From NCBI GenBank assembly GCA_015231305.1, contig JADGBW010000002.1:14015-76709 (forward strand): a DNA stretch of 62,695 nucleotides. Direction: 5' to 3'. Of the stretch, positions 7,543-17,529 are shown piece after piece (within the stretch, counting starts at the first letter, position 1; each line of letters starts with the position of its first letter). Position numbers and translations under genes: made by a program. Source of the stretch: Magnetococcales bacterium. Its GTDB lineage: Bacteria > Pseudomonadota > Magnetococcia > Magnetococcales > JADFYX01. The notes beneath the pieces were generated by a model that saw only the letters and a program-made list of their open reading frames with translations, ran no database searches and was not told the origin of the DNA.

Positions 7543-9711
7543 TCAAAGCGAATAACCGAACCCTTTAATGAGTGGGTCTAACTTATTTATAAAGGGTGCT
7601 AGTTGTTCTTCATAACGCCGCCAGCGATATTTTGCTCTTTGGTATATTGGTTCTGTAACAGACTGATAACTTGGTGTGTTAATAATTCCTCTGCTTTTTG
7701 CATGTCTGTTATATTCAAGAACACAATCATCCCATTCAACACCTATAAACTTTAATAGTTCACCAACTTCACCATTAAAATCCGCAATTAAAGATTCATA
7801 TTTTATGGTGTGATAATCCACATCAAGAAGATCAGCTGACTGCTGCCATAACTCCATAACCTGTATATAAGCGTGTATGGTGTCTTCAATAGTCAGAAAG
7901 TTAGACATTGCACTATTTAATTTATAATACTGCATAAAATTACTTAAAATTACGTCACAAGGATGGCGTAGGGCCAGTATTATTTTTGCTTTGGGAAAAA
8001 TTCGTTTTATCAGTGCTATATGACGAATATTAAGGGGGAGTTTATCAATTAATATTTTGTTAGTATCTCTAGTCATATAATGTTCAACGGCAGCAAAATA
8101 GCTCTGTTGTAAATATCTTATATCAGGCTCTTTAAGTTCTGCTAAAGATGAAGGATAAGCACCATTAATAAGTTGCTTCACATCATAAACAGCTGGTTTT
8201 TCTTCCATTACCTCAATTTTAGGGTGAGAGTCTAAAATTTGGTCCAACAGGGTTGTGCCAGAACGGGGAAAACCAACAAGAAATAGAGGGGTGTTAATAT
8301 CGCTTTTTTCTTCAACATGAGTCCAAGTTTGCAGCCACTCTTTAGTTAATGTCTCTTTAGTTTGTTTAATATCAGATAAAAACCTGTTTTTATTTGTTAA
8401 TTGCCCTTTGTCTCCTTGGGACTGGAACATATTTGCCTTTGTGATATAGAAAAAGGCTTTTTTGCTATCCTTTTTTATGTCAAACAGCTTGCCAAGTTCA
8501 AAGTGAACAAGAGATGCTTTTTCGCTATTGTGTAACTCAATTTGTGAAAAAGGTTCTAGAAGCTCTATTGCTTCATCTATTAATCCTTCGCGTCGTAAAA
8601 TATAGGCCCACAAACAGTTTGCATGGGGGCTGTCTGGGTTAATATCTAACGATTTTTTAATATGTTTTTTGGCTAAGGGTATATTGTTGGTTTTTTCATA
8701 ATGACAACCGAGATTATAATGAGCATCAGCATAATTTGGGTTTATAGTTATCGCATTTATACAACTAGCTTTGCCCTCTTCAGACAGCCCCAATTCTTGT
8801 AGTGTAATAGCAAGGTTGTAGTGGGCTTCTGCAATATCATTTTTATAGGCTATGGAATTTTTATAACTGATAACTGCCTCTTGCAGCTTGGCTTGTTCTC
8901 TTTGCATGTTGCCAAGGTTATAATGTGCTTGGGCAAAATCGGGTTGAATTGTAATTGCTTTATTACAGTTAAAAATACCTTGGTCTAGTTCACCTTGGGC
9001 CTGCTGGGTAATGGCAAGGTTAAGGTATGCTTCTGCCCAATTTGGTATAACCTCTATTGCTTTATTATAATACAAAACAGCTTGTTTAAGGTTGCCATTA
9101 TTTTGCAAAATAATTGCTAAATTATAATATGCATGGGCTAAGTCTGGTTTTAGATTAATTGCATTTTGGTAGCTTATTGCTGCTTCATCAATTCTGTTTA
9201 GCTTTTGTAAGGCAATGCCAAGGTTATAGTGGGAATCGGTATATTGGGGGTTTATTTCAATTGCTTTTTTATAACTAGAAATTGCTTCATCAAATTTTTC
9301 TAGCTCTTTTTGTGCATTGCCAAGGTTGTAGCAAGCCTCAGCATGGTCTGGTTGTATTGTTACTGCTTTTTGCAGTGTAGATACTGCTTCTTCCAGCTTG
9401 CCTTGCTCAGTTAAAGCATAGCCAAGGTTAGACAATGCCCCAACATAATCTGGTTTAATTTTTATAGCTTTTTTGTAGCTGGTTATGGCCTCTTGTAGTC
9501 TGCCAACAGACTGCAAGGCAACACCCATGTTAGATAATGCAATGCTGTTGTCAGGCTGTAGTTTAATAACTTTCTCGTAGCAATTTATAGCCTCATCAAT
9601 TCTTGTAGATTGGTGATAGGTTATGGCTTTTTGAAAAATTTCATCTACGTCACTAGCTGCACTATTTTTTGAAGACAACTTTTTTTGCAGTCTTCTTTGG
9701 GCTCTGTTCAT
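7543..9711 (-). CDS. TPR-repeat sulfotransferase
   Basis: Residues about 25-400 are eleven or so TPR units (YxNLGxxxxxxGxxxEAIxxYxxAIxxxP). The C-terminal 270 residues are a sulfotransferase domain. Its PAPS-binding P-loop is LVGFPRSGTTLLDQIL and its 3'-phosphate loop ILALRHPCDVILSN. Proteins of this layout transfer sulfate from PAPS to proteins or glycans, with TPRs presenting the acceptor. It is a single gene between the ATP-grasp/MFS pair and the cyclase, and its target cannot be deduced. The surface polysaccharide or pilus made elsewhere in the window are possible acceptors. Confidence 0.85.
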   Translation of the reverse strand: MNRAQRRLQKKLSSKNSAASDVDEIFQKAITYHQSTRIDEAINCYEKVIKLQPDNSIALSNMGVALQSVGRLQEAITSYKKAIKIKPDYVGALSNLGYALTEQGKLEEAVSTLQKAVTIQPDHAEACYNLGNAQKELEKFDEAISSYKKAIEINPQYTDSHYNLGIALQKLNRIDEAAISYQNAINLKPDLAHAYYNLAIILQNNGNLKQAVLYYNKAIEVIPNWAEAYLNLAITQQAQGELDQGIFNCNKAITIQPDFAQAHYNLGNMQREQAKLQEAVISYKNSIAYKNDIAEAHYNLAITLQELGLSEEGKASCINAITINPNYADAHYNLGCHYEKTNNIPLAKKHIKKSLDINPDSPHANCLWAYILRREGLIDEAIELLEPFSQIELHNSEKASLVHFELGKLFDIKKDSKKAFFYITKANMFQSQGDKGQLTNKNRFLSDIKQTKETLTKEWLQTWTHVEEKSDINTPLFLVGFPRSGTTLLDQILDSHPKIEVMEEKPAVYDVKQLINGAYPSSLAELKEPDIRYLQQSYFAAVEHYMTRDTNKILIDKLPLNIRHIALIKRIFPKAKIILALRHPCDVILSNFMQYYKLNSAMSNFLTIEDTIHAYIQVMELWQQSADLLDVDYHTIKYESLIADFNGEVGELLKFIGVEWDDCVLEYNRHAKSRGIINTPSYQSVTEPIYQRAKYRWRRYEEQLAPFINKLDPLIKGFGYSL

Positions 9712-9750
9712 ATATTTTTCTTATTTCAGAATTAATTTCAAGCAAAGAGG

Positions 9751-11163
9751 TTAGTAACAGACTTGGTTGCGACCGCCTTCTTTAGCTCTATAGAGAGCCT
9801 CATCAGCACGTTTTAGCATCTTGGTTGTAGTATCATCTATTGTCTCTTTGTCAAACTGGGTACAGCCTAAACTTATTGTAATTTTACCAACTTTATTAAA
9901 TGTATATCCTGCTATCTCTTCACGAACTTTTTCAGCTAATATTAGCACCTGTTGGATGTTGGTTATTGGTGCTAATATTATAAACTCTTCACCTCCGGTA
10001 CGGTAGAGGATATCAGATTTACGGATTGCCCCTTTTGCTAGTTTAACAACTCCCACTAATATCTCGTCACCAACATCATGGCCATAAGTATCGTTTACTC
10101 TCTTAAAATGGTCGATATCAAACATTATTAGTGAAAGGTTGTCACTACCCCGTTTTACACGTTCAACTTCTAAGGCTTGGTCTTCTTCCCATTTTACCCG
10201 ATTAAAAGCCCCGGTGAGCTGGTCGGTGGTTGCTAATTGTTTAAGTTGGTTGGATATCTCTTCTCGTTGTTGAAAATTTTTAGAAACACTCTTAACCATA
10301 GAGTTTAATTCAGAAGCAAGGTGGCTTATTTCGTCAGAGCTACTAACCTGCATGTCATCAACTGTTTCGGCAACCGGAATATCGCGATTTTCTGCCACTG
10401 CTTTTGTTACTTCTGTAATATGACGGGAGAGGCGAAAGAGGTTTTTACGAATACCAATAATAACAAGAATGCTAAGAATAATGCCTAACAGTACTCCTGC
10501 TACTCCTAGAGATGTATTTACAATCATAAAAACTTTTTCGTGACGCTCCATCATTGCTAAATTGCGCTGTGTGAAAAGTTCTATTTTTTTTACCAACCCT
10601 AAAATTGCAATATCAAAGTTTTCTCCCATTTCCACCATTTCATCCAATATTTTTTTATCGGGATAGCTCCCTTTTTCAATAATATCGAGAATACTTAGCA
10701 AACGTGGGTAAATATTTTCAGACTCTAACTTGATAGCTTGCAGTGAGTTGTGAATTTGATTAAAGCTGTGTTTGTGCTTAGTTTGTAAACCCTTAATACT
10801 AATTTTAATACCTGATTGAATATTACTTTTAAGGCCAATGGCGTGATTTTCCAGGCGATTTTTAGATTCAAGTATGCTGTTAGCTGTTTTGGTTGAAACA
10901 TCTTTTTTACCAAGCCTAAGAATTTTATCTATGGTGATCTGTTGTTCTAACTGCTCTATCTCAACCTTGTTTATCAGTTCAGTTAAAGGTACATCGAGGT
11001 GGGCAATTTCAACCAGTTCTTTTTGCAAGCCTCGTAATGTATATATTGAATAACCTAAAAGTATTAATATAAACAATATCATTATGGCTGATAGCCCACC
11101 AATTTTGCGGGCTATAGTCCAACGAAACATAGGTTCGTTATTGTGGCTTTTTTTGTCTTGCAC
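9751..11163 (-). CDS. Membrane diguanylate cyclase (sensor-HAMP-GGDEF)
   Basis: TM1 is about residues 23-42, followed by a helical periplasmic sensor (about 45-205), TM2 about 208-235, a HAMP-like region and a GGDEF domain to residue 470. The active-site motif is intact (GGEEF, about 388-392) and is preceded five residues upstream by RKSD, a proper RxxD inhibitory site. The enzyme should make c-di-GMP and be product-inhibited. The start is GTG at 11163 with GGAG six bases upstream. c-di-GMP is a natural regulator of the MSHA pilus and polysaccharide genes nearby, though the sequence shows no direct link. Confidence 0.9.
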   Translation of the reverse strand: MQDKKSHNNEPMFRWTIARKIGGLSAIMILFILILLGYSIYTLRGLQKELVEIAHLDVPLTELINKVEIEQLEQQITIDKILRLGKKDVSTKTANSILESKNRLENHAIGLKSNIQSGIKISIKGLQTKHKHSFNQIHNSLQAIKLESENIYPRLLSILDIIEKGSYPDKKILDEMVEMGENFDIAILGLVKKIELFTQRNLAMMERHEKVFMIVNTSLGVAGVLLGIILSILVIIGIRKNLFRLSRHITEVTKAVAENRDIPVAETVDDMQVSSSDEISHLASELNSMVKSVSKNFQQREEISNQLKQLATTDQLTGAFNRVKWEEDQALEVERVKRGSDNLSLIMFDIDHFKRVNDTYGHDVGDEILVGVVKLAKGAIRKSDILYRTGGEEFIILAPITNIQQVLILAEKVREEIAGYTFNKVGKITISLGCTQFDKETIDDTTTKMLKRADEALYRAKEGGRNQVCY

Positions 11164-11397
11164 GTCATCTCCTAACAGATAAAATCACATTATTTTTAAT
11201 TATGCCTAATTATCTTGGATACCTTTAATATTCTCAAAAATATACTGAATTGTATCAAATTTTTACTCTTAATAAACGGTAAATCAATGTTGCACATGTT
11301 TAACAAATTAGAAAGAAAAATCCATAACGTTTCTTCTTGTGGGGCTTTGGGTTTAGAATAGCTAGTACATATTAAGAATATATAATGAGGCGAAAAA

Positions 11398-14136
11398 ATG
11401 GAAACTGTGACTACTGATAAAAAAAAGCTCTTTTTAATTGATGGTTCTGGTTATATCTACCGGGCTTTTTATGGTATTCGCAATATGTCGCGACGGGATG
11501 GTTTTCCTACCAATGCGGTGTTTGGTTTTATTAAAATATTAAAAAAAGTGGTGGAGGAGCAAAAGCCTGACTATCTGGCACTGGTTTTTGATGTTAAAGG
11601 CAAGACTTTTCGTAACAATATTGATGCAAACTATAAAGCCAACCGCAAGCCTATGCCCGATGAGTTGCAACCGCAAATTCCCTTAATTCACGAAGCAGTA
11701 GCCGCATTTAATATACCCATATTTAAGCTAGAAGGCTATGAGGCTGATGATATTATGGGTACTCTTGCAATAGCTGGGGAAAAAGCAGGTATGGATGTGG
11801 TTATTGTGTCTGGCGATAAAGATATGATGCAGTTGGTCACACCAAACATTGCAATTTTTGACTCAGGAAAAGACCAGTGGGTATATGCTCCAGAGGTAAA
11901 AGAACGTTGGGGTGTTGAGCCCAAAAAAGTGACCCAGGTTATGGCTTTGGCAGGGGATACGTCGGACAACATTTTGGGCGTGCCAAAAATAGGTCCTAAA
12001 ACAGCTGCCCAGCTTATAAACGAGTATGGGGATTTGGAAAATCTTCTGGCTAATGCTGGCAATATAAAACAGCCAATGAGGAGGAAAAACTTAACCGAAT
12101 TTGCCGATCAAGCCCGCCTGGCTTTAAAGTTGGTTACTATCGATTTAGAGGTTCCTATTGAGTTCGACTTAACAAAACTGGGTAGAGTTGCACCTGATAA
12201 AGAGCGGTTGAAAAAGCTTTATAGTGAAATGGAATTTTTATCACTGCTAAAACAGTTAGAAGCAGGTGAAGCCCCAGTTGCTGCTGAAGGTGATGGTGAT
12301 GAAAAACCCCAAGATGACTCGCTAAAAATTGACTATCGTATATTGACTACCCAGGGTGGTTTTCAAGGCTTTTTTGGTGAGTTGTCCCAGCAGAAAAGTT
12401 TTAGTTTTGATACCGAAACCACAGGTACAGACCCAGTGCAAGCAGAGTTGGTGGGGTTGTCTTTTTCTTGGAAAACCGGACAAGCCACATATTTACCAGT
12501 TGCCCACAGCCCCACCGCTGCCCCCAATGGCCAACTTGATAGAGAGTTGGTTTTAGCAGCCCTTAAACCAATTTTGCAAAACCCAGCTATTAGCAAGACC
12601 GGACAAAATATAAAATATGAGTATGTAGTTTTGTTAAAGTACAATATTGTATTGGCAGGTATGGATAGTGACCCCATGCTTTTTTCTCACCTGCTTTATG
12701 GCTCCACAAGACGACATAACCTAGATGCAATTGCTTTTGATGAGCTAAACCGCACAACTATTACCTTTAAAGATGTTGCAGGGGTTGGCAAAAAGCAGCT
12801 TAATTTTGCCGATATTACACTAGATAAAGCTGGCCCTTATGCCTGTGAAGATGCCGAAGTAACTTGGCAAGCAGCCCAGCAACTTGGCAGCGCATTAGAT
12901 AAAATACCATCTGTTTTACAGCTTTATAAAAATGTGGAACAACCCTTAATTGGGGTTTTAGGAGATATGGAGGCAGCAGGTGTTTTAATAGACAAAGGGG
13001 TGCTTGCCAAGATGTCTGACACCTTTACTAAGCGCAGGCAGATTTTGGTAAAAGAGATTTATGAACATGCAGGAGAAGAATTTAACGTTAACTCTACCCA
13101 ACAGTTAGGTGAAATACTTTTTGTTAAGCTGGGTTTAAAAGGTGGTAAGAGGACCAAAACCGGGTTTTCTACTGATGTTACCGTGTTAACCAAGCTTGCT
13201 GATAAGGGCCATGAACTACCAATTAAACTTTTGGAGTATAGATCATTAACCAAGCTGCAATCTACCTATACTGATGCACTGCAAAATTTAATCAACCCCG
13301 CAACAAATAGAGTGCATACCAGTTATAACCAAGGGGTTGCTTTAACTGGCAGGTTGTCTTCATCAGAGCCAAACTTGCAAAATATTCCCATTAGAACTCC
13401 AGAAGGTCGCACCATTCGTACAGCTTTTATTGCCCCCCAAGGCTGGCAGTTGCTCTCGGCAGATTATAGCCAAATAGAGCTACGTTTACTTGCCCATATG
13501 GGCAAAGTACCCCGTTTAATAGAAGCCTTTAGCAATGATCATGATATCCACTCGGCAACCGCAGCGGAGTTGTTTGGTTCTCCTTTAGAAGAGGTAAGCA
13601 CCGAGCAACGACGCATGGCAAAAACCATAAACTTTGGCCTGGTTTATGGTATGAGCGAATACGGGCTAGCTAAACGATTGGGTATCTCTAACTTTAAAGC
13701 CCGTGATTATATGGATATCTATTTTAAACGTTATGATGGCGTAAGAAGTTATATGGATAGCAATGTGCAGTTTGCTAAGTCTCATGGATACGTTGAGACC
13801 ATAGGCGGGAGAAGATGTTTTATTAGAGATATCGACCACAGCAACCGTAATTTAAGAGAATTTGCCGAACGTACTGCCATTAACGCTCCTTTGCAGGGGT
13901 CAGCTGCTGACTTAATTAAAATGGCTATGATTCGCCTACACACTAATTTAAAAAATAGCGAATACCAAAGCCGGATGATATTGCAGGTTCATGATGAACT
14001 GGTTTTAGAGATAGCACCCGGTGAGTTGGATGTTATGAAAAAAATGGTGAGTGAATCCATGGAGGGTGCAATGTCACTTTTGGTACCACTGAAGGTGGAT
14101 ATGGGAGTAGGGGACAACTGGGATGAGGCGCATTAA
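11398..14136 (+). CDS. polA: DNA polymerase I
   Basis: 912 residues with all three domains. The 5'-3' flap nuclease (residues 1-290) has GYEADD and SGDKDMMQL. The 3'-5' proofreading domain (about 325-515) keeps the exonuclease I motif FDTETTG. The polymerase domain has motif A (SADYSQIELR), motif B (RRMAKTINFGLVYG) and motif C (QVHDEL). The length fits the family. The proofreading site looks functional, unlike in some lineages. ATG at 11398 follows a GAGG SD. Monocistronic. Confidence 0.97.
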   Translation: METVTTDKKKLFLIDGSGYIYRAFYGIRNMSRRDGFPTNAVFGFIKILKKVVEEQKPDYLALVFDVKGKTFRNNIDANYKANRKPMPDELQPQIPLIHEAVAAFNIPIFKLEGYEADDIMGTLAIAGEKAGMDVVIVSGDKDMMQLVTPNIAIFDSGKDQWVYAPEVKERWGVEPKKVTQVMALAGDTSDNILGVPKIGPKTAAQLINEYGDLENLLANAGNIKQPMRRKNLTEFADQARLALKLVTIDLEVPIEFDLTKLGRVAPDKERLKKLYSEMEFLSLLKQLEAGEAPVAAEGDGDEKPQDDSLKIDYRILTTQGGFQGFFGELSQQKSFSFDTETTGTDPVQAELVGLSFSWKTGQATYLPVAHSPTAAPNGQLDRELVLAALKPILQNPAISKTGQNIKYEYVVLLKYNIVLAGMDSDPMLFSHLLYGSTRRHNLDAIAFDELNRTTITFKDVAGVGKKQLNFADITLDKAGPYACEDAEVTWQAAQQLGSALDKIPSVLQLYKNVEQPLIGVLGDMEAAGVLIDKGVLAKMSDTFTKRRQILVKEIYEHAGEEFNVNSTQQLGEILFVKLGLKGGKRTKTGFSTDVTVLTKLADKGHELPIKLLEYRSLTKLQSTYTDALQNLINPATNRVHTSYNQGVALTGRLSSSEPNLQNIPIRTPEGRTIRTAFIAPQGWQLLSADYSQIELRLLAHMGKVPRLIEAFSNDHDIHSATAAELFGSPLEEVSTEQRRMAKTINFGLVYGMSEYGLAKRLGISNFKARDYMDIYFKRYDGVRSYMDSNVQFAKSHGYVETIGGRRCFIRDIDHSNRNLREFAERTAINAPLQGSAADLIKMAMIRLHTNLKNSEYQSRMILQVHDELVLEIAPGELDVMKKMVSESMEGAMSLLVPLKVDMGVGDNWDEAH

Positions 14137-14275
14137 ATTTATGGCTATTTTTTAAATATGTAGGTTGACGTTTTTGAGTCTGAGGCATATTGTGCCCTGG
14201 TCTATAAATAAAATTTATGGTCAAAAGGTTAGAAAATTCAATATGTTGTTCTTAATATAAAAAGAAAATATATAA

Positions 14276-14776
14276 ATGAAAAAATTTTTTGTGCTTATCT
14301 TTATATTGAGTTGTTGGCTACCTGTTGCAGGACATACAGCTTGGCAGGGGGATGCTGCACCACAATTTACCCTGCCTTCCACAACTGATAAGTCAACTAT
14401 TACCTTGCAAAGTTTTAAAGGTCAGGTGGTCCTAATAGATTTTTGGGCTTCTTGGTGTCCTCCTTGTCGCAGGTCTTTTCCTATATTGGATAGTTTGCAT
14501 AAAAAATATAACTCACAAGGGTTTGTGGTTATTGGTGTAAACGAAGACAATAATATTAATTCCGGCAAAGAGTTTACTACAAATAACCCGGTACATTTTC
14601 CTTTGGTTTGGGATAAAAAAGGCAAAGTTGCAAGGCTTTACGGCTTACGAGGTATGCCAAGTTCATTTTTGCTAGATAAACAAGGCGTTATAAGTTATGC
14701 ATGGGTGGGTTTTCCTGGTGGCAACCACTTAAAAGAGTTAGAAAACAAAATTAAAGTTCTTCTGGAGGCAGAATAG
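14276..14776 (+). CDS. TlpA/ResA-like periplasmic thiol-disulfide oxidoreductase
   Basis: A signal peptide (residues 1-21) is followed by a thioredoxin fold with WASWCPPCRRSFP and the cis-Pro loop GMPSSFLLD. Proteins of this type reduce periplasmic disulfides or handle cytochrome c / cofactor-protein thiols. It is the first gene of a tight set with DUF4266, DUF3570 and apbE genes; the next gene starts at the following base. In that context it may serve maturation of a periplasmic redox protein. Confidence 0.9.
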   Translation: MKKFFVLIFILSCWLPVAGHTAWQGDAAPQFTLPSTTDKSTITLQSFKGQVVLIDFWASWCPPCRRSFPILDSLHKKYNSQGFVVIGVNEDNNINSGKEFTTNNPVHFPLVWDKKGKVARLYGLRGMPSSFLLDKQGVISYAWVGFPGGNHLKELENKIKVLLEAE

Positions 14777-14998
14777 ATGGAATTTCCTCGGCTTATGACC
14801 TTTTTTGCCTTAACTGTTTTATTGTTTTGTAGTGGCTGCACCATGGTAGAGCCTTGGGAGAGGGATTATTTGGCGCGAGAAGATATGGCGTTTGAACCCG
14901 ACCCATTAGAAACTATAAGTAATGATCAAGTCTATACCAGTAAAGAAGCCGCAGCAGGTGGACGAGCAGTAGGGGGTGGTGGTTGTGGCTGTAATTAA
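14777..14998 (+). CDS. Small DUF4266-type lipoprotein
   Basis: 73 residues. A lipobox (FCSGC, acylated Cys about 21) is followed by the DUF4266 signature VEPWERDYLAREDM. The end is glycine-rich and finishes GGGGCGCN, with two cysteines that could bind metal or form a disulfide. A strong GGAGG SD overlaps the end of the TlpA-like gene. It overlaps the start of the DUF3570 gene. Partner of the DUF3570 barrel by gene association; molecular role unknown. Confidence 0.85.
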   Translation: MEFPRLMTFFALTVLLFCSGCTMVEPWERDYLAREDMAFEPDPLETISNDQVYTSKEAAAGGRAVGGGGCGCN

Positions 14999-16196
14999 AA
15001 ACAAACCGGAAAGCAACTGTTTGTCTTCACTAATGGTAGCAGCTATTGTGTTGCCAGGTGTAGTTTCAGAGGCGAGTGCTGCTGCTGCTCCCCAAAAAAA
15101 AGAGGCAGGGGTGGAGTTACTCTATTATCATGAACATGGTGAGGCAATAGATGTGGTTTCCCCGGTAATGTATGGTCAGTTCGCACCAACTGCAAAATCA
15201 ACAGTTGAAATTTCTGCGGTTTATGACTCAGTTTCAGGAGCTTCAATTTGGAACACTTCAGACCGTACAGGTTTAACTGCTGTTGATACAAGCTCTGGAG
15301 CGTCTACATCATCCTCCTCAGATTCTCGTAAGGCTATAAACCTTAAATACAGCCATTACCTTGATGCTTTTAGCTGGGCTTTAGGTGCTGGTTATTCTAG
15401 GGAAGATGATTACCAATCAGCATCAGCAAGCGTGGAGTTAAAAAAATCTTTTAATAAACAAAATACTGAGTTATTGCTATCATTTGGTTATGGAGTAGAC
15501 GAAATTCGTCTTCCTAATAGCAGTGATGACGATGACAGCGATGATGATGATGACGACGATGATGACAGCGGTAGTAGTGAAAAAGAGAAAAACACATGGT
15601 CGATGTTGGTTGGTGTAACCCAACTTTTATCACCTGTTTCCCTTGTGCAAAGCAATATATCTTTTACAAGTGGCGATGGTTATTTTGACGACCCATATCA
15701 ACAATCACTCAACCCGGCTACCAACCAAACTATAGACGATACCCGCCCTAGCAGCAGGCAGCAGTGGGCTTGGTTGACACGTTATAACCATTTTTTCCCG
15801 AAGTTCAACAGCTCTCTACATTTAGATTATCGTTATTATCTGGATGATTGGGACATAAGCTCACACACTTTAGCCCTTTCCTGGTATCAACCTCTACCTA
15901 ACGATTGGACCCTACGGCCTACCCTACGATATTATAACCAGAGCGAAGCCAGTTTTTTTGTAGCAACCCTACCAAGCACCACTGTAACGGGTGATTTTTC
16001 AATGGATCAACGCTTAAGCTCTTTTGGTGCAATATCTGTAGGAGCTAAAGTGATTAAAAAGCTGGGCAATAACATGCGGGTAACCGCACGCATTGAAAAT
16101 TATAGACAATCACCAGATTTTACCTTTAGCAATGGTAGTAATGTTGATGATTGGCAAGCAACAATAGTTGCCTTGGGTCTACGCTATACATTCTAA
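14976..16196 (+). CDS. DUF3570 outer-membrane beta-barrel-like protein
   Basis: About 400 residues with a signal sequence (hydrophobic run ending SEASA), alternating beta strands and a C-terminal aromatic ending LGLRYTF, as in outer-membrane barrels. The DUF3570 assignment comes from the start KKEAGVELLYYHEHGE and the neighbouring DUF4266 gene. A tract of about 14 Asp residues broken by Ser lies at about residues 182-200, likely a surface loop able to bind divalent cations. The start is uncertain: GTG 14976 overlaps the upstream gene by 23 bases, while TTG 15021 or ATG 15033 also leave a usable signal peptide. Confidence 0.8.
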   Translation: MVVVAVIKNKPESNCLSSLMVAAIVLPGVVSEASAAAAPQKKEAGVELLYYHEHGEAIDVVSPVMYGQFAPTAKSTVEISAVYDSVSGASIWNTSDRTGLTAVDTSSGASTSSSSDSRKAINLKYSHYLDAFSWALGAGYSREDDYQSASASVELKKSFNKQNTELLLSFGYGVDEIRLPNSSDDDDSDDDDDDDDDSGSSEKEKNTWSMLVGVTQLLSPVSLVQSNISFTSGDGYFDDPYQQSLNPATNQTIDDTRPSSRQQWAWLTRYNHFFPKFNSSLHLDYRYYLDDWDISSHTLALSWYQPLPNDWTLRPTLRYYNQSEASFFVATLPSTTVTGDFSMDQRLSSFGAISVGAKVIKKLGNNMRVTARIENYRQSPDFTFSNGSNVDDWQATIVALGLRYTF

Positions 16197-16208
16197 TTTG
16201 GGGTTTAA

Positions 16209-17114
16209 ATGCTTGTTAATCGTTTTGTTTTCCAAGCTATGGGGAGTAATAACGAGCTATTACTCTTAGGTGACGACAAAAATAAAATATCAAATATTGC
16301 CAATAAGGTTATGGATGATGTTCGCGATATTGAAAGACGATATTCGCGTTTTTTAGATGATAGTATTTTAAGTAAAATAAACAACTGTGCTGGCAAAAAA
16401 AATATCAAGGTTGATAAAACAACCGCTGCAATATTAAATTATGCCGATATCTGTTTTAAACAGAGTGATGGCCTGTTTGATATAACATCTGGTGTGTTGC
16501 GAAAAGTCTGGAACTATAACCACAACAGCCCACCTTCACCCCAGGAAATAAAAAATCTACTTAAATATATTGGCTGGCAAAAAGTTAAATGGCAAAACCC
16601 AGATATCTATCTACCAATTACGGGAATGGAGATTGATTTTGGTGGAATAGGCAAGGAGTATGCAGCAGATCGAGCCGCTACTATTTGTTTTGAGAGTGGG
16701 GTTAATAAAGGTTTTATCAATTTAGGGGGTGACCTGAGGGTTTTAGGTCCACAAGCTGATGAAAAACCTTGGAAGATCGGTATTCGTCACCCCCGGCAAT
16801 TGGGACAATTTATAACCCATCTTCCTGTATGGCAGGGGGCTGTGGCAACTAGTGGCGATTATGAACGTTTTTTTATACATAATGGTCGTCGTTACCACCA
16901 TCTACTGCAACCTAGCAGTGGCTGGCCTAGAGTTGACGCTTGCCAATCTGTTACTGTTATAGCTCCTTTGTGTGTTGTTGCTGGCAGTGCTAGTAGTGTT
17001 GCAATGTTAAACTCAGAAATAAAAGCATTATCATGGTTGAAAAATTTGGGGCTTCCACATATGTGTGTGTTGGGTAATGGCAAGGTGTACACAAAAAATG
17101 TTGAAGATTATTAA
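16209..17114 (+). CDS. apbE: FAD:protein FMN transferase (ApbE family)
   Basis: 301 residues with ApbE hallmarks: an ERRYSRFLDDS opening, SDGLFDITSG, the GGIGKEYAADRA motif, FINLGGDLRVLG and the C-terminal VAGSASSVAML region. ApbE covalently attaches FMN to Thr/Ser of target proteins (NqrB/C, RnfD/G, other periplasmic flavoproteins). No obvious N-terminal signal peptide or lipobox is present from this ATG, so the enzyme may act in the cytoplasm. It closes the TlpA-DUF4266-DUF3570 set; the target flavoprotein is not in the window. Confidence 0.88.
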   Translation: MLVNRFVFQAMGSNNELLLLGDDKNKISNIANKVMDDVRDIERRYSRFLDDSILSKINNCAGKKNIKVDKTTAAILNYADICFKQSDGLFDITSGVLRKVWNYNHNSPPSPQEIKNLLKYIGWQKVKWQNPDIYLPITGMEIDFGGIGKEYAADRAATICFESGVNKGFINLGGDLRVLGPQADEKPWKIGIRHPRQLGQFITHLPVWQGAVATSGDYERFFIHNGRRYHHLLQPSSGWPRVDACQSVTVIAPLCVVAGSASSVAMLNSEIKALSWLKNLGLPHMCVLGNGKVYTKNVEDY

Positions 17115-17145
17115 GTGTTATAAAAATATAACAAGATGTAAAAAT

Positions 17146-17529
17146 TCACTCCTGTATTAGCTCAATAGCATAACCATCAGGGTCTCGCACAAAGGCAATG
17201 TGGGTTTTACCGTGTTTCATTGGTCCTGGTTCTCGCACAACTACTCCCCCTGCTTTTTTTATATTTTCGCACATGGCATATATATCGGCTGACCCAATGG
17301 CTATATGGCCATAACCGTTGCCAAGATCATAATCTTGGGCTTGGTCCCAGTTGTAGGTTAGCTCTATTTGGCTTTGGGTTTTATCAAACCCTAAAAAAAC
17401 TAAAGTAAATTTTCCTCCAGGATATTCATTTCTGCGAAATTCAGTCATGCCCAATATATGAGTATAAAAATGGACAGATTTTTCAAGATCCCGAACCCTT
17501 ACCATGGTGTGGAGTATACGGTTATTCAT
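17146..17529 (-). CDS. gloA: Lactoylglutathione lyase (glyoxalase I)
   Basis: 127 residues, the usual size. The metal ligands fall where expected: His7 (ILHTM), Glu56 (QIELTYN), His75 (YGHIAIG) and Glu123 (AIELIQE). It converts the methylglyoxal-glutathione hemithioacetal to S-lactoylglutathione. Single gene, convergent with apbE and 30 bp from it. Confidence 0.93.
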   Translation of the reverse strand: MNNRILHTMVRVRDLEKSVHFYTHILGMTEFRRNEYPGGKFTLVFLGFDKTQSQIELTYNWDQAQDYDLGNGYGHIAIGSADIYAMCENIKKAGGVVVREPGPMKHGKTHIAFVRDPDGYAIELIQE

